NCBI RefSeq assembly: GCF_900090145.1
Contig: NZ_FMHI01000022.1
Coordinates: forward strand, 1 to 64,000
DNA: 64,000 nucleotides
Source: Streptomyces sp. WMMB 322
GTDB taxonomy: Bacteria; Actinomycetota; Actinomycetes; Streptomycetales; Streptomycetaceae
Direction: 5' to 3'
Below, one piece after another: positions 52,547 through 61,607 of this stretch. The notes under the pieces were generated by a model. It saw only the letters and a list, made by a program, of their open reading frames with translations. It had not been told where the DNA came from and searched no databases. Each line of letters begins with the position of its first letter. Position 1 is the stretch's first letter. A program made the position numbers and the translations under genes.

Positions 52547-52592
52547 CCCGGCCGGGACGAGCAGGGCCCAGGTCCTGCTCGTCCCGGCCGGG
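52547..52592 (+). terminator. 19-bp perfect hairpin after the SGNH hydrolase
   Basis: Positions 52547-52565 and 52574-52592 are perfect reverse complements around an eight-base loop, 41 bases after the hydrolase stop. This is a strong factor-independent-type terminator. Confidence 0.8.
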
Positions 52593-52761
52593 CTCGTCGT
52601 GAGGCAGGGCCGGCGCGACGTCCTCCTGCTCGTCAAATTTGATCAGATGGTCCGACGGAGCCGGCACCTCTGGGCAACGAAAGCGGAAGGAACCCCGCAG
52701 GGCGAATCGGAGTTCTAATGGATAGAGACGGGCGGGCAGACCCGTCCTGAAGGAGGACGAC

Positions 52762-52944
52762 ATGACCAACAGAGGCAAGATCGCCGTCGGCGGCGTGGCT
52801 GTGGGACTTCTCCTGTGGTGGCTGACGTCGTTCTGGATCGCTCTCGCGGTGATCGTCGGCGTACCCGCGATCGCCTACCTGGCGCTGGACCCCTCGCAGC
52901 GCCGCCGGCTGCGCCGGGTGAGCCGCAAGGAGCTCAACCGCTGA
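52762..52944 (+). CDS. small two-helix membrane protein
   Basis: A 60-residue protein with two closely spaced hydrophobic helices (IAVGGVAVGLLLWWL and FWIALAVIVGVPAIAYLAL), then a basic tail (QRRRLRRVSRKELNR). AAGGAGG seven bases before the ATG gives a strong start. The function is unknown. It resembles short membrane proteins common in streptomycetes. Confidence 0.75.
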   Translation: MTNRGKIAVGGVAVGLLLWWLTSFWIALAVIVGVPAIAYLALDPSQRRRLRRVSRKELNR

Positions 52945-52970
52945 CCGCGAGTGCGGAGGACCCCGGTGAT

Positions 52971-53240
52971 GTGAGCTGTGCGCGGAAGCTGCCTGCGGCT
53001 CACCGGAGTTGGGCCCTGCGCAACACCGGCAGCAGGACGCTCACCGGCGTCCGGACGGCCGGGCCGCTCTCCCGTCGTCGGTCCGCGGTGTCCCCGAGGA
53101 CGCGGTCGTACCGCCGGGGGAGAGCACCGAGTTCCTGATGGCGGCCGAGCGCGGGCAGCCGCTTCGCGACGCCATCGCCGTTACGTTGCACGGACAGCCC
53201 GGCGAGGTGCAGATGCCCGTTCGTTCCGCCCGGCTGAGAC
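52971..53240 (+). pseudogene. frameshifted small gene remnant
   Basis: Coding-type third-position bias begins in one frame after GTG 52971 (SWALRNTGSRTLTGVRTAGP) and continues in another frame from about 53070 (SSVRGVPEDAVVPPGESTEF and AIAVTLHGQPGEVQMPV). Together they read like a small beta-sandwich protein interrupted by a single-base shift near 53060-53080. GGAGGA lies ten bases before the GTG. No complete protein is encoded as read. Confidence 0.4.
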
Positions 53241-53270
53241 CGAGCCGGGCACCGGCCGCGCCGCGACGCC

Positions 53271-54056
53271 TCACGCGGCCGGGCGGAGCGCCATCCCGTC
53301 CAACGCCTCGAGCAGACCGGGCAGTTCGGCGCCGCGTCCCACCGGGAGAACTTCGCCCGGCTCGTCGTCCAGAAGCAGGAAGGCGATGTCGTCGGTGCGG
53401 GCGACCATGCTCCAGCCGGGGCCGTCCGCACGCAGTGTGCGCGCTTCTCCCGAGGCGAAGGCCGAACGTACCCGCCCGGGGGGCGGCGGGGTGTGCACGT
53501 ACTCCCGCACCTCCTCCAGGACGCGCTTGACGGATGGGTTGGGGCTCTCGCCCGCCTCGACGAAGTCGACGTCGTCATCGACTTGTTCGCGCCACACCGC
53601 CCACTGCAGCGCGATCTCGTCGGCGCCGAGCCGGCGTTGTGCCGGGCCCCACTGCTCCGTGTCCGGCGGTACGAGTGCGGCGCGCCCGCCGTCGACCTCC
53701 GGGTCCGGTGCCGGGTCGTGCGGCGCCGGAACGCCCGGGGCCGAGACCGCCACGTTCAGCGGCCAGCCCGGCAGCGCCGCGGCCACGGAGCGGTCCGAGG
53801 GGGAGAGGTCGTACTCCATGCCGCAGTCCCACGCGGCGATGGCGCAGGCCACGAGGGTGACGTCGTCGGTCGCCACGGTCCAGCGGGCGCCGGAGCCGTC
53901 CTGGCCGAGAACCAACCCGTAGCCCTCGGCGTACGGTTCGAGGCCGAGTCGCGCGCAGGCCTCCGGGTAGTCGTCGCCCAGAACACTCGGAAACTGGGCG
54001 GGAGTCAGGAGTACAGCCGTCAGCACAAACAGCGCGTCATCGTCCTCGGCGGCCAC
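53271..54056 (-). CDS. hypothetical cytosolic protein
   Basis: A 261-residue, strongly acidic, soluble protein with no signal or membrane segment. GTG 54056 is preceded by GGGGAGGG. Features include YPEACARLGLEPYAEGYGLVL, ARWTVATDDVTLVACAIAAWDCGMEYDLSP (adjoining segments) and a C-terminal IAFLLLDDEPGEVLPVG. I recognise no catalytic motif. It is divergent from the MpaB-like gene with 90 bases between them. Confidence 0.7.
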   Translation of the reverse strand: MAAEDDDALFVLTAVLLTPAQFPSVLGDDYPEACARLGLEPYAEGYGLVLGQDGSGARWTVATDDVTLVACAIAAWDCGMEYDLSPSDRSVAAALPGWPLNVAVSAPGVPAPHDPAPDPEVDGGRAALVPPDTEQWGPAQRRLGADEIALQWAVWREQVDDDVDFVEAGESPNPSVKRVLEEVREYVHTPPPPGRVRSAFASGEARTLRADGPGWSMVARTDDIAFLLLDDEPGEVLPVGRGAELPGLLEALDGMALRPAA

Positions 54057-54091
54057 GGGCCCTCCCCTTCCGTAAGTTCTGGGGAACCTTA

Positions 54092-54101
54092 ACTCTAGAG
54101 T
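54092..54101. promoter_or_regulatory. ACTCTAGAGT palindrome in a divergent promoter region
   Basis: A perfect 10-base palindrome in the short AT-rich stretch between the hypothetical gene (-) and the MpaB-like gene (+). The position suits an operator serving one or both promoters. Confidence 0.35.
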
Positions 54102-54146
54102 CAGTCCGTTTACAGAGCAGGGCCACTGACGGAGGGACGCGACGAC

Positions 54147-55049
54147 GTGGGGCGATACGACCGGCTCAAGCACATCCTGCGACTCGACCCGGAAGAGGAC
54201 TTCGAGGAGATCTACCGGTTGTCGGCGACGTACGAGTTCCCCTGGGACTTCGCCCGTGCGCTGGAGCTCGCGCTGTACCGCACCTACGCGGTGCCCAGCA
54301 TAGGGCGGTTGCTGGCGCAGACCGCGGAGCTGACCGACCGCACGCAGAAGCGCTACGACGACACCGCGCTGCTCCTGGACGCCGTGATGGAGCACGGTCA
54401 CAAGTCCGACGAGGGCCGCACCGCGATACGCCGCATAAACCAGATGCACCGCAGCTACGACATCTCCGACGGCGACATGCGCTACGTGCTGTGCACATTC
54501 GTCGTGATGCCGAAGCGGTGGCTCGACGAGTACGGGTGGCGCCGCCTCTCGCGCCACGAGCAGCACGCGTCCGCCGTCTACTACCGCGTGCTGGGCAGGC
54601 ATCTCGGGATCACGGAAATCCCGTGTGGCTTCGACGAGTTCGAGACGTATCTCGACGAGTACGAGGCCGCCCACTTCGGCTGGGACCCCGACGCGCGTCG
54701 CGTGTCCGACTCGACCCTGGAGCTGATGGCTTCCTGGTATCCGTCCCCGCTCGCCCCGGCGGTGCGCGGCGCGAGCAAGGCGCTGCTCGACGACTCCCTG
54801 TTGCACACCTTCCGTTACGGTCCGCCGCGGCCGGCCGTCCGCAGACTCGTGCAGGGCGCCCTGCGCACGCGGGCGCGCGCCGTACGCCTGATGCCGCCAC
54901 GGCGCACCCCCCACTACGCCCGGCAGAACTGGGAGATCAAGGGGTACCCGGGCTATCCGGTCGGCTACCGCCTGGAGGATCTGGGGACCTTCCCACGGCA
55001 GGTGCAACGCGGCGCCGCCGGATGCCCCGTGCCGCACGGCAACGTGTGA
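54147..55049 (+). CDS. MpaB/DUF2236-family oxygenase-like protein
   Basis: A 300-residue, mostly helical protein of the MpaB/rubber-oxygenase (latex-clearing) superfamily. The conserved helices include FPWDFARALELALYRTYAVP, DTALLLDAVMEHGHKSDEGR, AIRRINQMHRSYDISDGDMR with the likely haem-binding His/Arg, YVLCTFVVMPKRWLDEYGW and LELMASWYPSPLAP. The start is GTG 54147. The substrate and even oxygenase activity are unproven in most members. There is no signal peptide. Confidence 0.85.
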   Translation: MGRYDRLKHILRLDPEEDFEEIYRLSATYEFPWDFARALELALYRTYAVPSIGRLLAQTAELTDRTQKRYDDTALLLDAVMEHGHKSDEGRTAIRRINQMHRSYDISDGDMRYVLCTFVVMPKRWLDEYGWRRLSRHEQHASAVYYRVLGRHLGITEIPCGFDEFETYLDEYEAAHFGWDPDARRVSDSTLELMASWYPSPLAPAVRGASKALLDDSLLHTFRYGPPRPAVRRLVQGALRTRARAVRLMPPRRTPHYARQNWEIKGYPGYPVGYRLEDLGTFPRQVQRGAAGCPVPHGNV

Positions 55050-55086
55050 CGCCTGCCGGTCTGGTGGATCGGCTGGCGGGCTGGCT

Positions 55087-55695
55087 CTACGTCCGTGCCG
55101 CCAGCGCCAGGTAGCGGTCGTCCTCGTCCGCGTACGAGGTCAGCCGCCAGCCCGAATCAGCAAGCAGCGCACGGAGATTGGGTTCGGCGCGGACGTCGTG
55201 CGGACTCAGCGCGCGGCCGTGTCGCGCGGCGAGCGCGGCGCGGCCGACGGGATGGAAGAGGGCGAGAGTGCCGCCCGGGCGGACCACCCGGGCCAGCTCT
55301 GTGAGCCCGGAGTCCGGCCCCGCGAGATGGGAGATCAGCCCTGCCGCGAAGACGGCGTCGAGGCGGCCGTCACGCAGCGGAAGCCGGCACACATCTGCCA
55401 GCAGCAGATGCGCGCAAGTGTCCCTCCCCGCACGCACGGCCGCACGGAGCATCTCCGGCGTGAGGTCGGCACCGAGGACGGTGCCACCGCTGCCGACCGC
55501 GGCGCGGAGCGGGGGAAGGGCGCGCCCCGTTCCGCAGCCGGCGTCGAGTACCGCGTCGCCCTCGCGCAGAGCGAGTCCGCCGACCGCCGCCTGGTACGCG
55601 GGGCCGTCGTCGGGGAAGCGTGCGTCCCAGCGGGCCGCGCGGGCGGAGAAGAACTCGCGCACCCGGGCCGCCTCGTCACTCGTCTCGTTCTGCAT
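55087..55695 (-). CDS. class I SAM-dependent methyltransferase (UbiE/Methyltransf_11-like)
   Basis: A 202-residue methyltransferase. Motif I is DAVLDAGCGTGRALPPL, then GADLTPEMLRAAVRAG, CAHLLLADVCRLPLRDG and the post-I DAVFAAGLISHL. VVRPGGTLALFHPVGR is motif III. ATG 55695 has GAGG four to five bases upstream; ATG 55704 is also possible. The acceptor is unknown. It is convergent with the MpaB-like gene. Confidence 0.88.
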   Translation of the reverse strand: MQNETSDEAARVREFFSARAARWDARFPDDGPAYQAAVGGLALREGDAVLDAGCGTGRALPPLRAAVGSGGTVLGADLTPEMLRAAVRAGRDTCAHLLLADVCRLPLRDGRLDAVFAAGLISHLAGPDSGLTELARVVRPGGTLALFHPVGRAALAARHGRALSPHDVRAEPNLRALLADSGWRLTSYADEDDRYLALAART

Positions 55696-55812
55696 GACCC
55701 TCATGATGGCCGACGCCGAAGAGCAGGGCACCGCTGCGGACCTGCGCGGCCCCGGTGGAACCCTGTCCCTCTGCCGGAGACCCGGCCGGCGCGGCGGCGC
55801 CCTGCCGGGGGT

Positions 55813-56241
55813 TCAGTCGGTGAGGCCGGAGAGCGCCACCACCTTCGAGATGCGCACCCGTACGAGCAGTTCGCCCGGAACGGCGTTGCGGGCGCCGAAC
55901 TTCGCCCCGGCCTCCTCGCCCATGTAACGGGCGCCGATCCGGGTGGCCCAGTGCAGCATCGTGTCCATGTCGCGGCTCAACTCGGCCCGGCCGCTGAGGA
56001 CCACGAACGCGAACGGGGGCCGCTCGTCGTCCACGCAGACGGAGACACGGCCGTCGCGGGCCAGGTTGCGGCCCTTGACCGTGTCCTCACCAGTGTTGAA
56101 GAGCAGATCGTCACCGTCCAGCACGAACCACACGGGCGCCACGTGGGGGCTTCCGTCGGCGCGGACCGTCGAGACCTTCCCCGTACGTGTGCCTTCGGAG
56201 ATGAAGGCACGCCACTCGTCTTCCGTCATCTTCTCTGCCAT
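55813..56241 (-). CDS. PPOX-class (F420/FMN) split-barrel oxidoreductase
   Basis: A 142-residue pyridoxamine-phosphate-oxidase-like protein. GTRTGKVSTVRADGSPHVAPVW starts the split barrel (adjoining segments), followed by FVLDGDDLLFNTGEDTVKGRNLARD and VSVCVDDERPPFAFVVLSGRAEL. This pattern is typical of actinobacterial F420-dependent members. ATG 56241 begins the conserved MAEKMTEDEWRAF. The cofactor cannot be decided by eye. Confidence 0.88.
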   Translation of the reverse strand: MAEKMTEDEWRAFISEGTRTGKVSTVRADGSPHVAPVWFVLDGDDLLFNTGEDTVKGRNLARDGRVSVCVDDERPPFAFVVLSGRAELSRDMDTMLHWATRIGARYMGEEAGAKFGARNAVPGELLVRVRISKVVALSGLTD

Positions 56242-56369
56242 GGGCCCATACTGCGCGAGGCGTACACGATTCGTGGCGTCACGTGCGGCAAGTGAGCGTG
56301 TGGTTGCTCCGTGCGTTGTGGTGGGTAAGGGTGGCACGGCAGCAGCTGAGGAGAAGGGGGAACGCCGAG

Positions 56370-56762
56370 ATGGCGCTGAACACAGGGCTCGACTGGCTGC
56401 TCGATGACCTGACCGACCGTATGCCGTCCGTGCAGCACGCGATGGTTCTCTCGACCGACGGGCTGGTGACCGCGAACAGTCAGACCCTGGAGAAGGCCGA
56501 CGCCGAGCATCTCGCCGCAGTGGCATCCGGTCTGCAGTCCCTGGCCAAGGGGTCGGGGACGCAATTCGGAACGGGAGAAGTACGGCAGACGATGATCGAG
56601 TTCGACGAGGGCCTGCTCTTCGTGACCTCCGCGGGCGAGGGAAGCTGCCTGTGCGTGCTGACAGGAGCCGATACGGACGTCGGAGCCGTTGCCTATGAGA
56701 TGACGTTGCTGGTCAACCGCGTCGGCGAGCACCTCGGACTGCCGACGCGCAACAGCATGTAG
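56370..56762 (+). CDS. roadblock/LC7-domain protein
   Basis: A 130-residue roadblock protein. It begins LDWLLDDLTDRMPSVQHAMVLSTDGL, shown as adjoining segments. ATANSQTLEKADAEHLAAVASGL-type helices and a C-terminal GAVAYEMTLLVNRVGEHLG follow. In streptomycetes these partner MglA-like GTPases and DUF742 proteins in conservon operons. Here neither partner is adjacent, so it is an orphan copy. ATG 56370 follows a purine-rich AGGGGG. Confidence 0.88.
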   Translation: MALNTGLDWLLDDLTDRMPSVQHAMVLSTDGLVTANSQTLEKADAEHLAAVASGLQSLAKGSGTQFGTGEVRQTMIEFDEGLLFVTSAGEGSCLCVLTGADTDVGAVAYEMTLLVNRVGEHLGLPTRNSM

Positions 56763-56928
56763 CGGTCCGCCGAGCGCCTGCGGGCACCCTGCACCTGACC
56801 GTGCGGGGAGTTGTCCACAGGCCGTGCAGGGTGCGCCTTCACCGTCTAACGTCGTCACTGTCAGTAGCTGGGCTCGTGGAGCCCCGGCCGGCCCGTAGCC
56901 GGAGACGACAGGAAAGACGGGGGAGACC

Positions 56929-58176
56929 ATGCACGACGACGTCGCGATGAGCACGGCCGCAAAGGAACTGGGCCTGGCACGGGGCGAGATGGCGCTGGCG
57001 GTGCAGCTGGGCCACGTACGCACGGTGCACGCTGCACCAGCGGCGGCCACGGTGGGTACGGGCGGTGAGCCGGTACGGCGCAGGGTGCCCCGTGCCGAAC
57101 TGGCCAGGCTGCGCGCAGCGGAGGACTTCCCGGAGGGGCTCCGGGCGCGGCTGAGTGTCGTGGACGCGGGCGGCGGAGCCGAGCTGCTGGGCATCACGCC
57201 GCCGCGCTTCGCGCGCCTGGCACGAGCCGGCTGCTTCAGCCCGGTCCGCTTCTACGTGAACCGGTACGGGACGGTGGTGTGGCTGTATCCGGCGCAGGAG
57301 TTGACTTCTTTCGCGGAGTCCCGGCCGGAGCTGCTGTCGGGGAACCTTCCGCGCGGGCTGCGGATGTTGCTGGCCGAAGGGGTGGATCTGAGGGCAGGGC
57401 ACTGGCGCGGGCGCCGCGTCGGGCAGCTGTGCCGGGATGCGGAGGGGCCGTGGGAAGCGGCCGCCGCCCGGGCCGCGGTGCTCGGTGAGGACGTCCTGCG
57501 GGAGTCCGTGCCGGACGCGGAGGAGCGGGCCCGCCTGGCTGCACTGCGGCCGGAGCTGGTGTCGGTTCGGGGCAGATCTCCGTTCGTGCGCAAGGTGACG
57601 GAGGAGCTGTGCACGGCAGCAGCCGAGGACGAGATCTTCTGGCACCGCCTCATGCTTGCGGCCGACTTGGAGAGCGCACGCGCCTCGGAGACCGTCGCAT
57701 TCGAGGAGACCGGCCCTTCCGGCGGTTGCGCTGTTCCCGCCCGTTCCGCCGCCGAGGGCGCCGGTTCGGACGACTCCCCGAAGGGCGACGCCGCTTGCCT
57801 GGCCCCACGGGTTCAGGCGTGTGCCCGGCGCAGCTCCGCAGCCGCGGAGCCCGGTCCGGGCAGGGCAGCACGCACGGGCCGGGACGGAAGCCCCGGGCAG
57901 GTGCGGCCGGGGCAGCGGGCCCGCGTGCTGAACACGCTGCGGGCGCCGCGTCGGGGGCTGCCGTGGTGGGGCGGTGGGGCACGCCGAGGAGGCTCAGCCG
58001 CCCAGCTTTCTGAACAGTCCCTCCTGCATCACCGAGACGATCAGCCGGCCCTCGGCGTCGAAGATCAGTCCGCGGGCCAGCCCCCGGCCGCCCGTCGCGA
58101 TGGGGGACTCCTGCTGGTACAGGAACCACTCGTCCGCACGGAAGGGCCTGTGGAACCACATCGCGTGATCGAGTGA
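56929..58176 (+). CDS. hypothetical actinomycete protein (DUF6397-like), 3' end overlapping tesB
   Basis: The first 250 residues look genuine: AAKELGLARGEMALAVQLGHVRTV, a region resembling DNA-binding helices, VRFYVNRYGTVVWLYPAQEL, RGRRVGQLC and RSPFVRKVTEELCTAAAEDE. Family identity is tentative. After about residue 265 the sequence becomes low-complexity (Ala/Gly/Arg/Pro). From 57994 it runs 183 bases antisense through the conserved 3' end of tesB (LSEQSLLHHRDDQPALG..), which cannot be meaningful coding on both strands. The natural stop was therefore probably lost through a frameshift somewhere in 57700-57990. ATG 56929 follows a weak GGGGGAG. Confidence 0.6.
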   Translation: MHDDVAMSTAAKELGLARGEMALAVQLGHVRTVHAAPAAATVGTGGEPVRRRVPRAELARLRAAEDFPEGLRARLSVVDAGGGAELLGITPPRFARLARAGCFSPVRFYVNRYGTVVWLYPAQELTSFAESRPELLSGNLPRGLRMLLAEGVDLRAGHWRGRRVGQLCRDAEGPWEAAAARAAVLGEDVLRESVPDAEERARLAALRPELVSVRGRSPFVRKVTEELCTAAAEDEIFWHRLMLAADLESARASETVAFEETGPSGGCAVPARSAAEGAGSDDSPKGDAACLAPRVQACARRSSAAAEPGPGRAARTGRDGSPGQVRPGQRARVLNTLRAPRRGLPWWGGGARRGGSAAQLSEQSLLHHRDDQPALGVEDQSAGQPPAARRDGGLLLVQEPLVRTEGPVEPHRVIE

Positions 58177-58860
58177 GGCCATGTCGAAGCCCCGCGGTCC
58201 CCAAAGCGGCTCCACGGGGATGCGTACGGCGTCCAGGAGGGTCATGTCGCTGGCGTAGGTGAGAGCGCAGGTGTGCACGAGCGGATCGTCACCGAGGGAG
58301 CCGATGGCCCGCATCCACACCCCGCTGCGCGGTTCGGCCTCCTGCAGTTCGCCCGCCTCCCAGCGCAGCCGTTCGACATAGCGGATGTCGAACGCCATGC
58401 GGCGTTCCATGCGCTCGAGGGATTCGGGAAGTTCGCCCAGGTGGTTCCGGATCTCCTCGGCAAGTTTCGGCAGGCTCTCCGGGTCCGGCACGTCCGGCAT
58501 CGGGACCTGGTGGTCGATGCCCAGTTCCGGCTGATGAAAGGAGGCGGTGAGGTTGAAGATCGTCCGGCCCTGCTGCACGGCCACGACGCGCCGTGTGGTG
58601 AACGAGCGCCCGTCCCGCACCCGTTCGACCTGGTACACGATGGGAACCCCGGGCACTCCCGGCCGCAGGAAGTACGCATGCAGCGAATGCACCGGGCGGT
58701 GCCCGTCGGTGGTGCGTCCGGCGGCGACGAGGGCCTGCCCGGCGACCTGGCCGCCGAAGACGCGCTGGAGATTCTCCCGGGGGCTGCGCCCGCGGAAGAT
58801 GTTGATCTCGATCTGCTCCAGGTCGAGCAGGGCGGCCAGCTGCTCTGCGGGGCTGGTCAT
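57994..58860 (-). CDS. tesB: acyl-CoA thioesterase II
   Basis: A 288-residue double-hotdog thioesterase hydrolysing medium/long acyl-CoA. It opens LLDLEQIEINIFRGRSPREN, then VFGGQVAGQALVAAGRTTDG, VHSLHAYFLRPG and SFTTRRVVAVQQGRTIFNLT. The C-terminal hotdog has SLDHAMWFHRPFRADEWFLY and GLARGLIFDAEGRLIVSVMQEG. These match TesB closely, including the Asp, Gln/Ser region of the active site. It is 37 bases downstream of the helicase gene on the same strand. Confidence 0.93.
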   Translation of the reverse strand: MTSPAEQLAALLDLEQIEINIFRGRSPRENLQRVFGGQVAGQALVAAGRTTDGHRPVHSLHAYFLRPGVPGVPIVYQVERVRDGRSFTTRRVVAVQQGRTIFNLTASFHQPELGIDHQVPMPDVPDPESLPKLAEEIRNHLGELPESLERMERRMAFDIRYVERLRWEAGELQEAEPRSGVWMRAIGSLGDDPLVHTCALTYASDMTLLDAVRIPVEPLWGPRGFDMASLDHAMWFHRPFRADEWFLYQQESPIATGGRGLARGLIFDAEGRLIVSVMQEGLFRKLGG

Positions 58861-58897
58861 CGGACGTGCTCCTCTTTCACGTGGCGCGGGCGGCCCC

Positions 58898-61426
58898 TCA
58901 CAGCCGGCCCACGTCGGTCACCTTGATCACGGCCCGTCCCTCCTCGTCGGAGGCGGTGAGGTCGACCTCCGCGGAGATGCCCCAGTCGTGGTCGTCGTCG
59001 GGGTCTGCGAAGGTCTGCCGGATGCGCCACAGAGCCTCCTCCGGGACCTCCTCGATGCTGAGCAGGCCCGGGCCGCGGGCGTCGGGGCCGGTGCCGAGGT
59101 CGTCGTACTCGTCCCAGTAGCCGTCCATGGCCTCGGCCCAGGCGTCCTCGTCCCAGCCGGAATCGGCGTCCATCTCGCCCAGTTCGGTGACCTTGTCCAG
59201 TGCCGCCAGCTCCACGCGCCGGAACATGGCGTTGCGCACCAGCACCCGGAAGGCCCGGGAGTTGGCGGTGACGGGCCGGACGTGGTCGGCGCGCTCCTGC
59301 GCCTCCTCGGCGCTCTGCTCCTCCGGGTTGGCGAGCTGTTCCCACTCGTCGAGCAGGCTGGAGTCGACCTGACGGACCATCTCGCCGAGCCACTCGATGA
59401 TGTCCTGGAAGTCCTCGGACTTCTTCTCGTCGGGGACGGTGTGCTCCAGGGCCTTGTAGGCGCCGGCGAGGTAGCGCAGCACGATGCCCTCGGTGCGGGC
59501 CAGTTCGTAGAAGGAGACGAACTCCGCGAAGGTCATGGCCCGTTCGTACATGTCACGGATGACCGACTTGGGGGAGAGGGGGTGGTCTCCGACCCACGGG
59601 TGGGACTTGCGGTAGAGCCCGTAGGCATGGAAGAGCAGTTCCTCCAGCGGCTGCGGGTGGCTGATGTCCATCAGCCGTTCCATCCGCTCCTCGTACTCGA
59701 TGCCGTCCGCCTTCATCTGCGCGACGGCTTCGCCCTTGGCCTTGTTGGTCTGTGCGGCCAGGATCTGCCGCGGATCATCGAGCGTGGATTCGACCACGGA
59801 GACCATGTCCAGCGCGTAGGAGGGGGATTCGGGGTCGAGCACATCGAAGGCGGCCAGCGCGAAGGTGGACAGGGGCTGGTTGAGCGCGAAGTTGTGCTGG
59901 AGGTCGACGGTCAGGCGCACGGTGCGGCCCTGGGCGTCCGGCTCGTCCAGCTGCTCGACGACGCCGCCGTCCAGCAGCGAGCGGTAGATGGCGATCGCCC
60001 GGCGGATGTGCCGCAGCTGGGAGCGGCGGTCCTCGTGGTTGTCCTCCAGAAGCTTGCGCATCTGCGCGAAGGCGTCTCCGGGCCGGGCGATGACGGACAG
60101 GAGCATCGCGTGGGTCACGCGGAACCTCGAGGTGAGCGGCTCCGGGTCGGAGGCGATCAGCTTCTCGAAGGTCTGCTGCCCCCAGTTGACGAAGCCTTCC
60201 GGTGCCTTCTTGCGCACGACCTTGCGCCGCTTCTTCGGGTCGTCCCCGGCCTTGGCGAGGGCCTTCTCGTTCTCGACGACGTGTTCCGGGGCCTGGGCGA
60301 CGACGAAGCCCGAGGTGTCGAAGCCCGCCCGGCCCGCGCGTCCCGCGATCTGGTGGAACTCCCGGGCACGCAGTGTGCGCACGCGGCTGCCGTCGTACTT
60401 GGTGAGCGCCGTGAACAGCACTGTCCGGATGGGCACGTTGACACCGACGCCGAGGGTGTCGGTACCGCAGATGACCTTCAGCAGTCCGGCCTGCGCGAGC
60501 CGTTCCACGAGCCGCCGGTATTTGGGCAGCATGCCCGCGTGGTGCACGCCGACGCCGTGCCGCACGTAGCGCGAGAGGTTGCGCCCGAAGCGGGTGGTGA
60601 AGCGGAAGTTGCCGATGATCTTGGCGATCTCGTCCTTCTCCGCGCGGGTGCACATGTTGATGCTCATCAGCGCCTGCGCCCGCTCCACCGCCTGCGCCTG
60701 GGTGAAGTGCACGATGTAGACCGGCGCCTGATGGGTCTCCAGAAGCTCCGTGACGGTCTCGGTGAGGCTGGTGGTGCGGTACTCGTACGACAGCGGCACG
60801 GGACGGCTGGCCGAGCGCACGACGGCGGTGTCGCGCCCCGTGCGGCGCGTGAGGTCCTCCTCAAAGCGGGTGACGTCCCCGAGCGTCGCCGACATCAGAA
60901 CGAACTGCGCCTGCGGAAGCTCCAGCAGCGGGATCTGCCACGCCCAGCCGCGGTCCGGCTCGGCGTAGAAGTGGAACTCGTCCATCACCACTTGGCCGAC
61001 GTCGGCCTCGGCGCCGTCCCGCAGGGCGATCGAGGCCAGCACCTCGGCCGTGCAGCAGATGACAGGGGCGTCGGCGTTGACGGAAGCGTCGCCGGTGAGC
61101 ATGCCGACGTTCTCCGTGCCGAAGATCTTGCACAGGTCGAAGAACTTCTCCGAGACCAGGGCCTTGATCGGAGCGGTGTAGAAGGTCACCTCGTCCCGCG
61201 CGAGGGCCGCGAAGTGGGCGCCCGCGGCGACCAGGCTCTTGCCGGAGCCTGTCGGGGTGGAAAGGATCACGTTCGCGCCCGAGACCACCTCGATCAGCGC
61301 TTCCTCCTGCGCGGGATAGAGCGAGATGCCCCTCTCCTGCGCCCAGCCGGAGAAGGCTTCGTAGAGGGCGTCGGGGTCGGCTTCGCTCGGCATCTGATCG
61401 ATGAGGGTGGCTGTCACGCACCCCAT
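58898..61426 (-). CDS. Ski2/Mtr4-like DExH-box RNA helicase (DUF3516)
   Basis: An 842-residue helicase. Q/P-loop LYPAQEEALIEVV and STPTGSGKSLVAAGA (Walker A about residues 57-64), motif Ia YTAPIKALVSEK, Walker B VMDEFHFY near residue 149 (DEFH box), motif III LMSATLGD, VHHAGMLPKYRRLVERLAQ, GTDTLGVGVNVP and motif VI HQIAGRAGRAGFDTSG are all present. The C-terminal third is the DUF3516 region found in actinobacterial members. It probably unwinds RNA for decay or ribosome processing. ATG 61426 has AAGGAAGG; GTG 61417 is possible. Confidence 0.92.
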   Translation of the reverse strand: MGCVTATLIDQMPSEADPDALYEAFSGWAQERGISLYPAQEEALIEVVSGANVILSTPTGSGKSLVAAGAHFAALARDEVTFYTAPIKALVSEKFFDLCKIFGTENVGMLTGDASVNADAPVICCTAEVLASIALRDGAEADVGQVVMDEFHFYAEPDRGWAWQIPLLELPQAQFVLMSATLGDVTRFEEDLTRRTGRDTAVVRSASRPVPLSYEYRTTSLTETVTELLETHQAPVYIVHFTQAQAVERAQALMSINMCTRAEKDEIAKIIGNFRFTTRFGRNLSRYVRHGVGVHHAGMLPKYRRLVERLAQAGLLKVICGTDTLGVGVNVPIRTVLFTALTKYDGSRVRTLRAREFHQIAGRAGRAGFDTSGFVVAQAPEHVVENEKALAKAGDDPKKRRKVVRKKAPEGFVNWGQQTFEKLIASDPEPLTSRFRVTHAMLLSVIARPGDAFAQMRKLLEDNHEDRRSQLRHIRRAIAIYRSLLDGGVVEQLDEPDAQGRTVRLTVDLQHNFALNQPLSTFALAAFDVLDPESPSYALDMVSVVESTLDDPRQILAAQTNKAKGEAVAQMKADGIEYEERMERLMDISHPQPLEELLFHAYGLYRKSHPWVGDHPLSPKSVIRDMYERAMTFAEFVSFYELARTEGIVLRYLAGAYKALEHTVPDEKKSEDFQDIIEWLGEMVRQVDSSLLDEWEQLANPEEQSAEEAQERADHVRPVTANSRAFRVLVRNAMFRRVELAALDKVTELGEMDADSGWDEDAWAEAMDGYWDEYDDLGTGPDARGPGLLSIEEVPEEALWRIRQTFADPDDDHDWGISAEVDLTASDEEGRAVIKVTDVGRL

Positions 61427-61607
61427 ACTGCCTTCCTTGCTCCCGCTACCGGGAACCGGTGTTCTTCCCGTGATCATCTGCCGATACGCTGTGCCGCCGA
61501 CAGGGCGTCAGCGCTGCGGGCGATCAGTACGTTCACGGCGGCCAGTTGGGCCGGGGCAGCCCACGGCCCCGGGGTCGTTGCGAGCAGTTACAGGGGTGGG
61601 GACGGAC

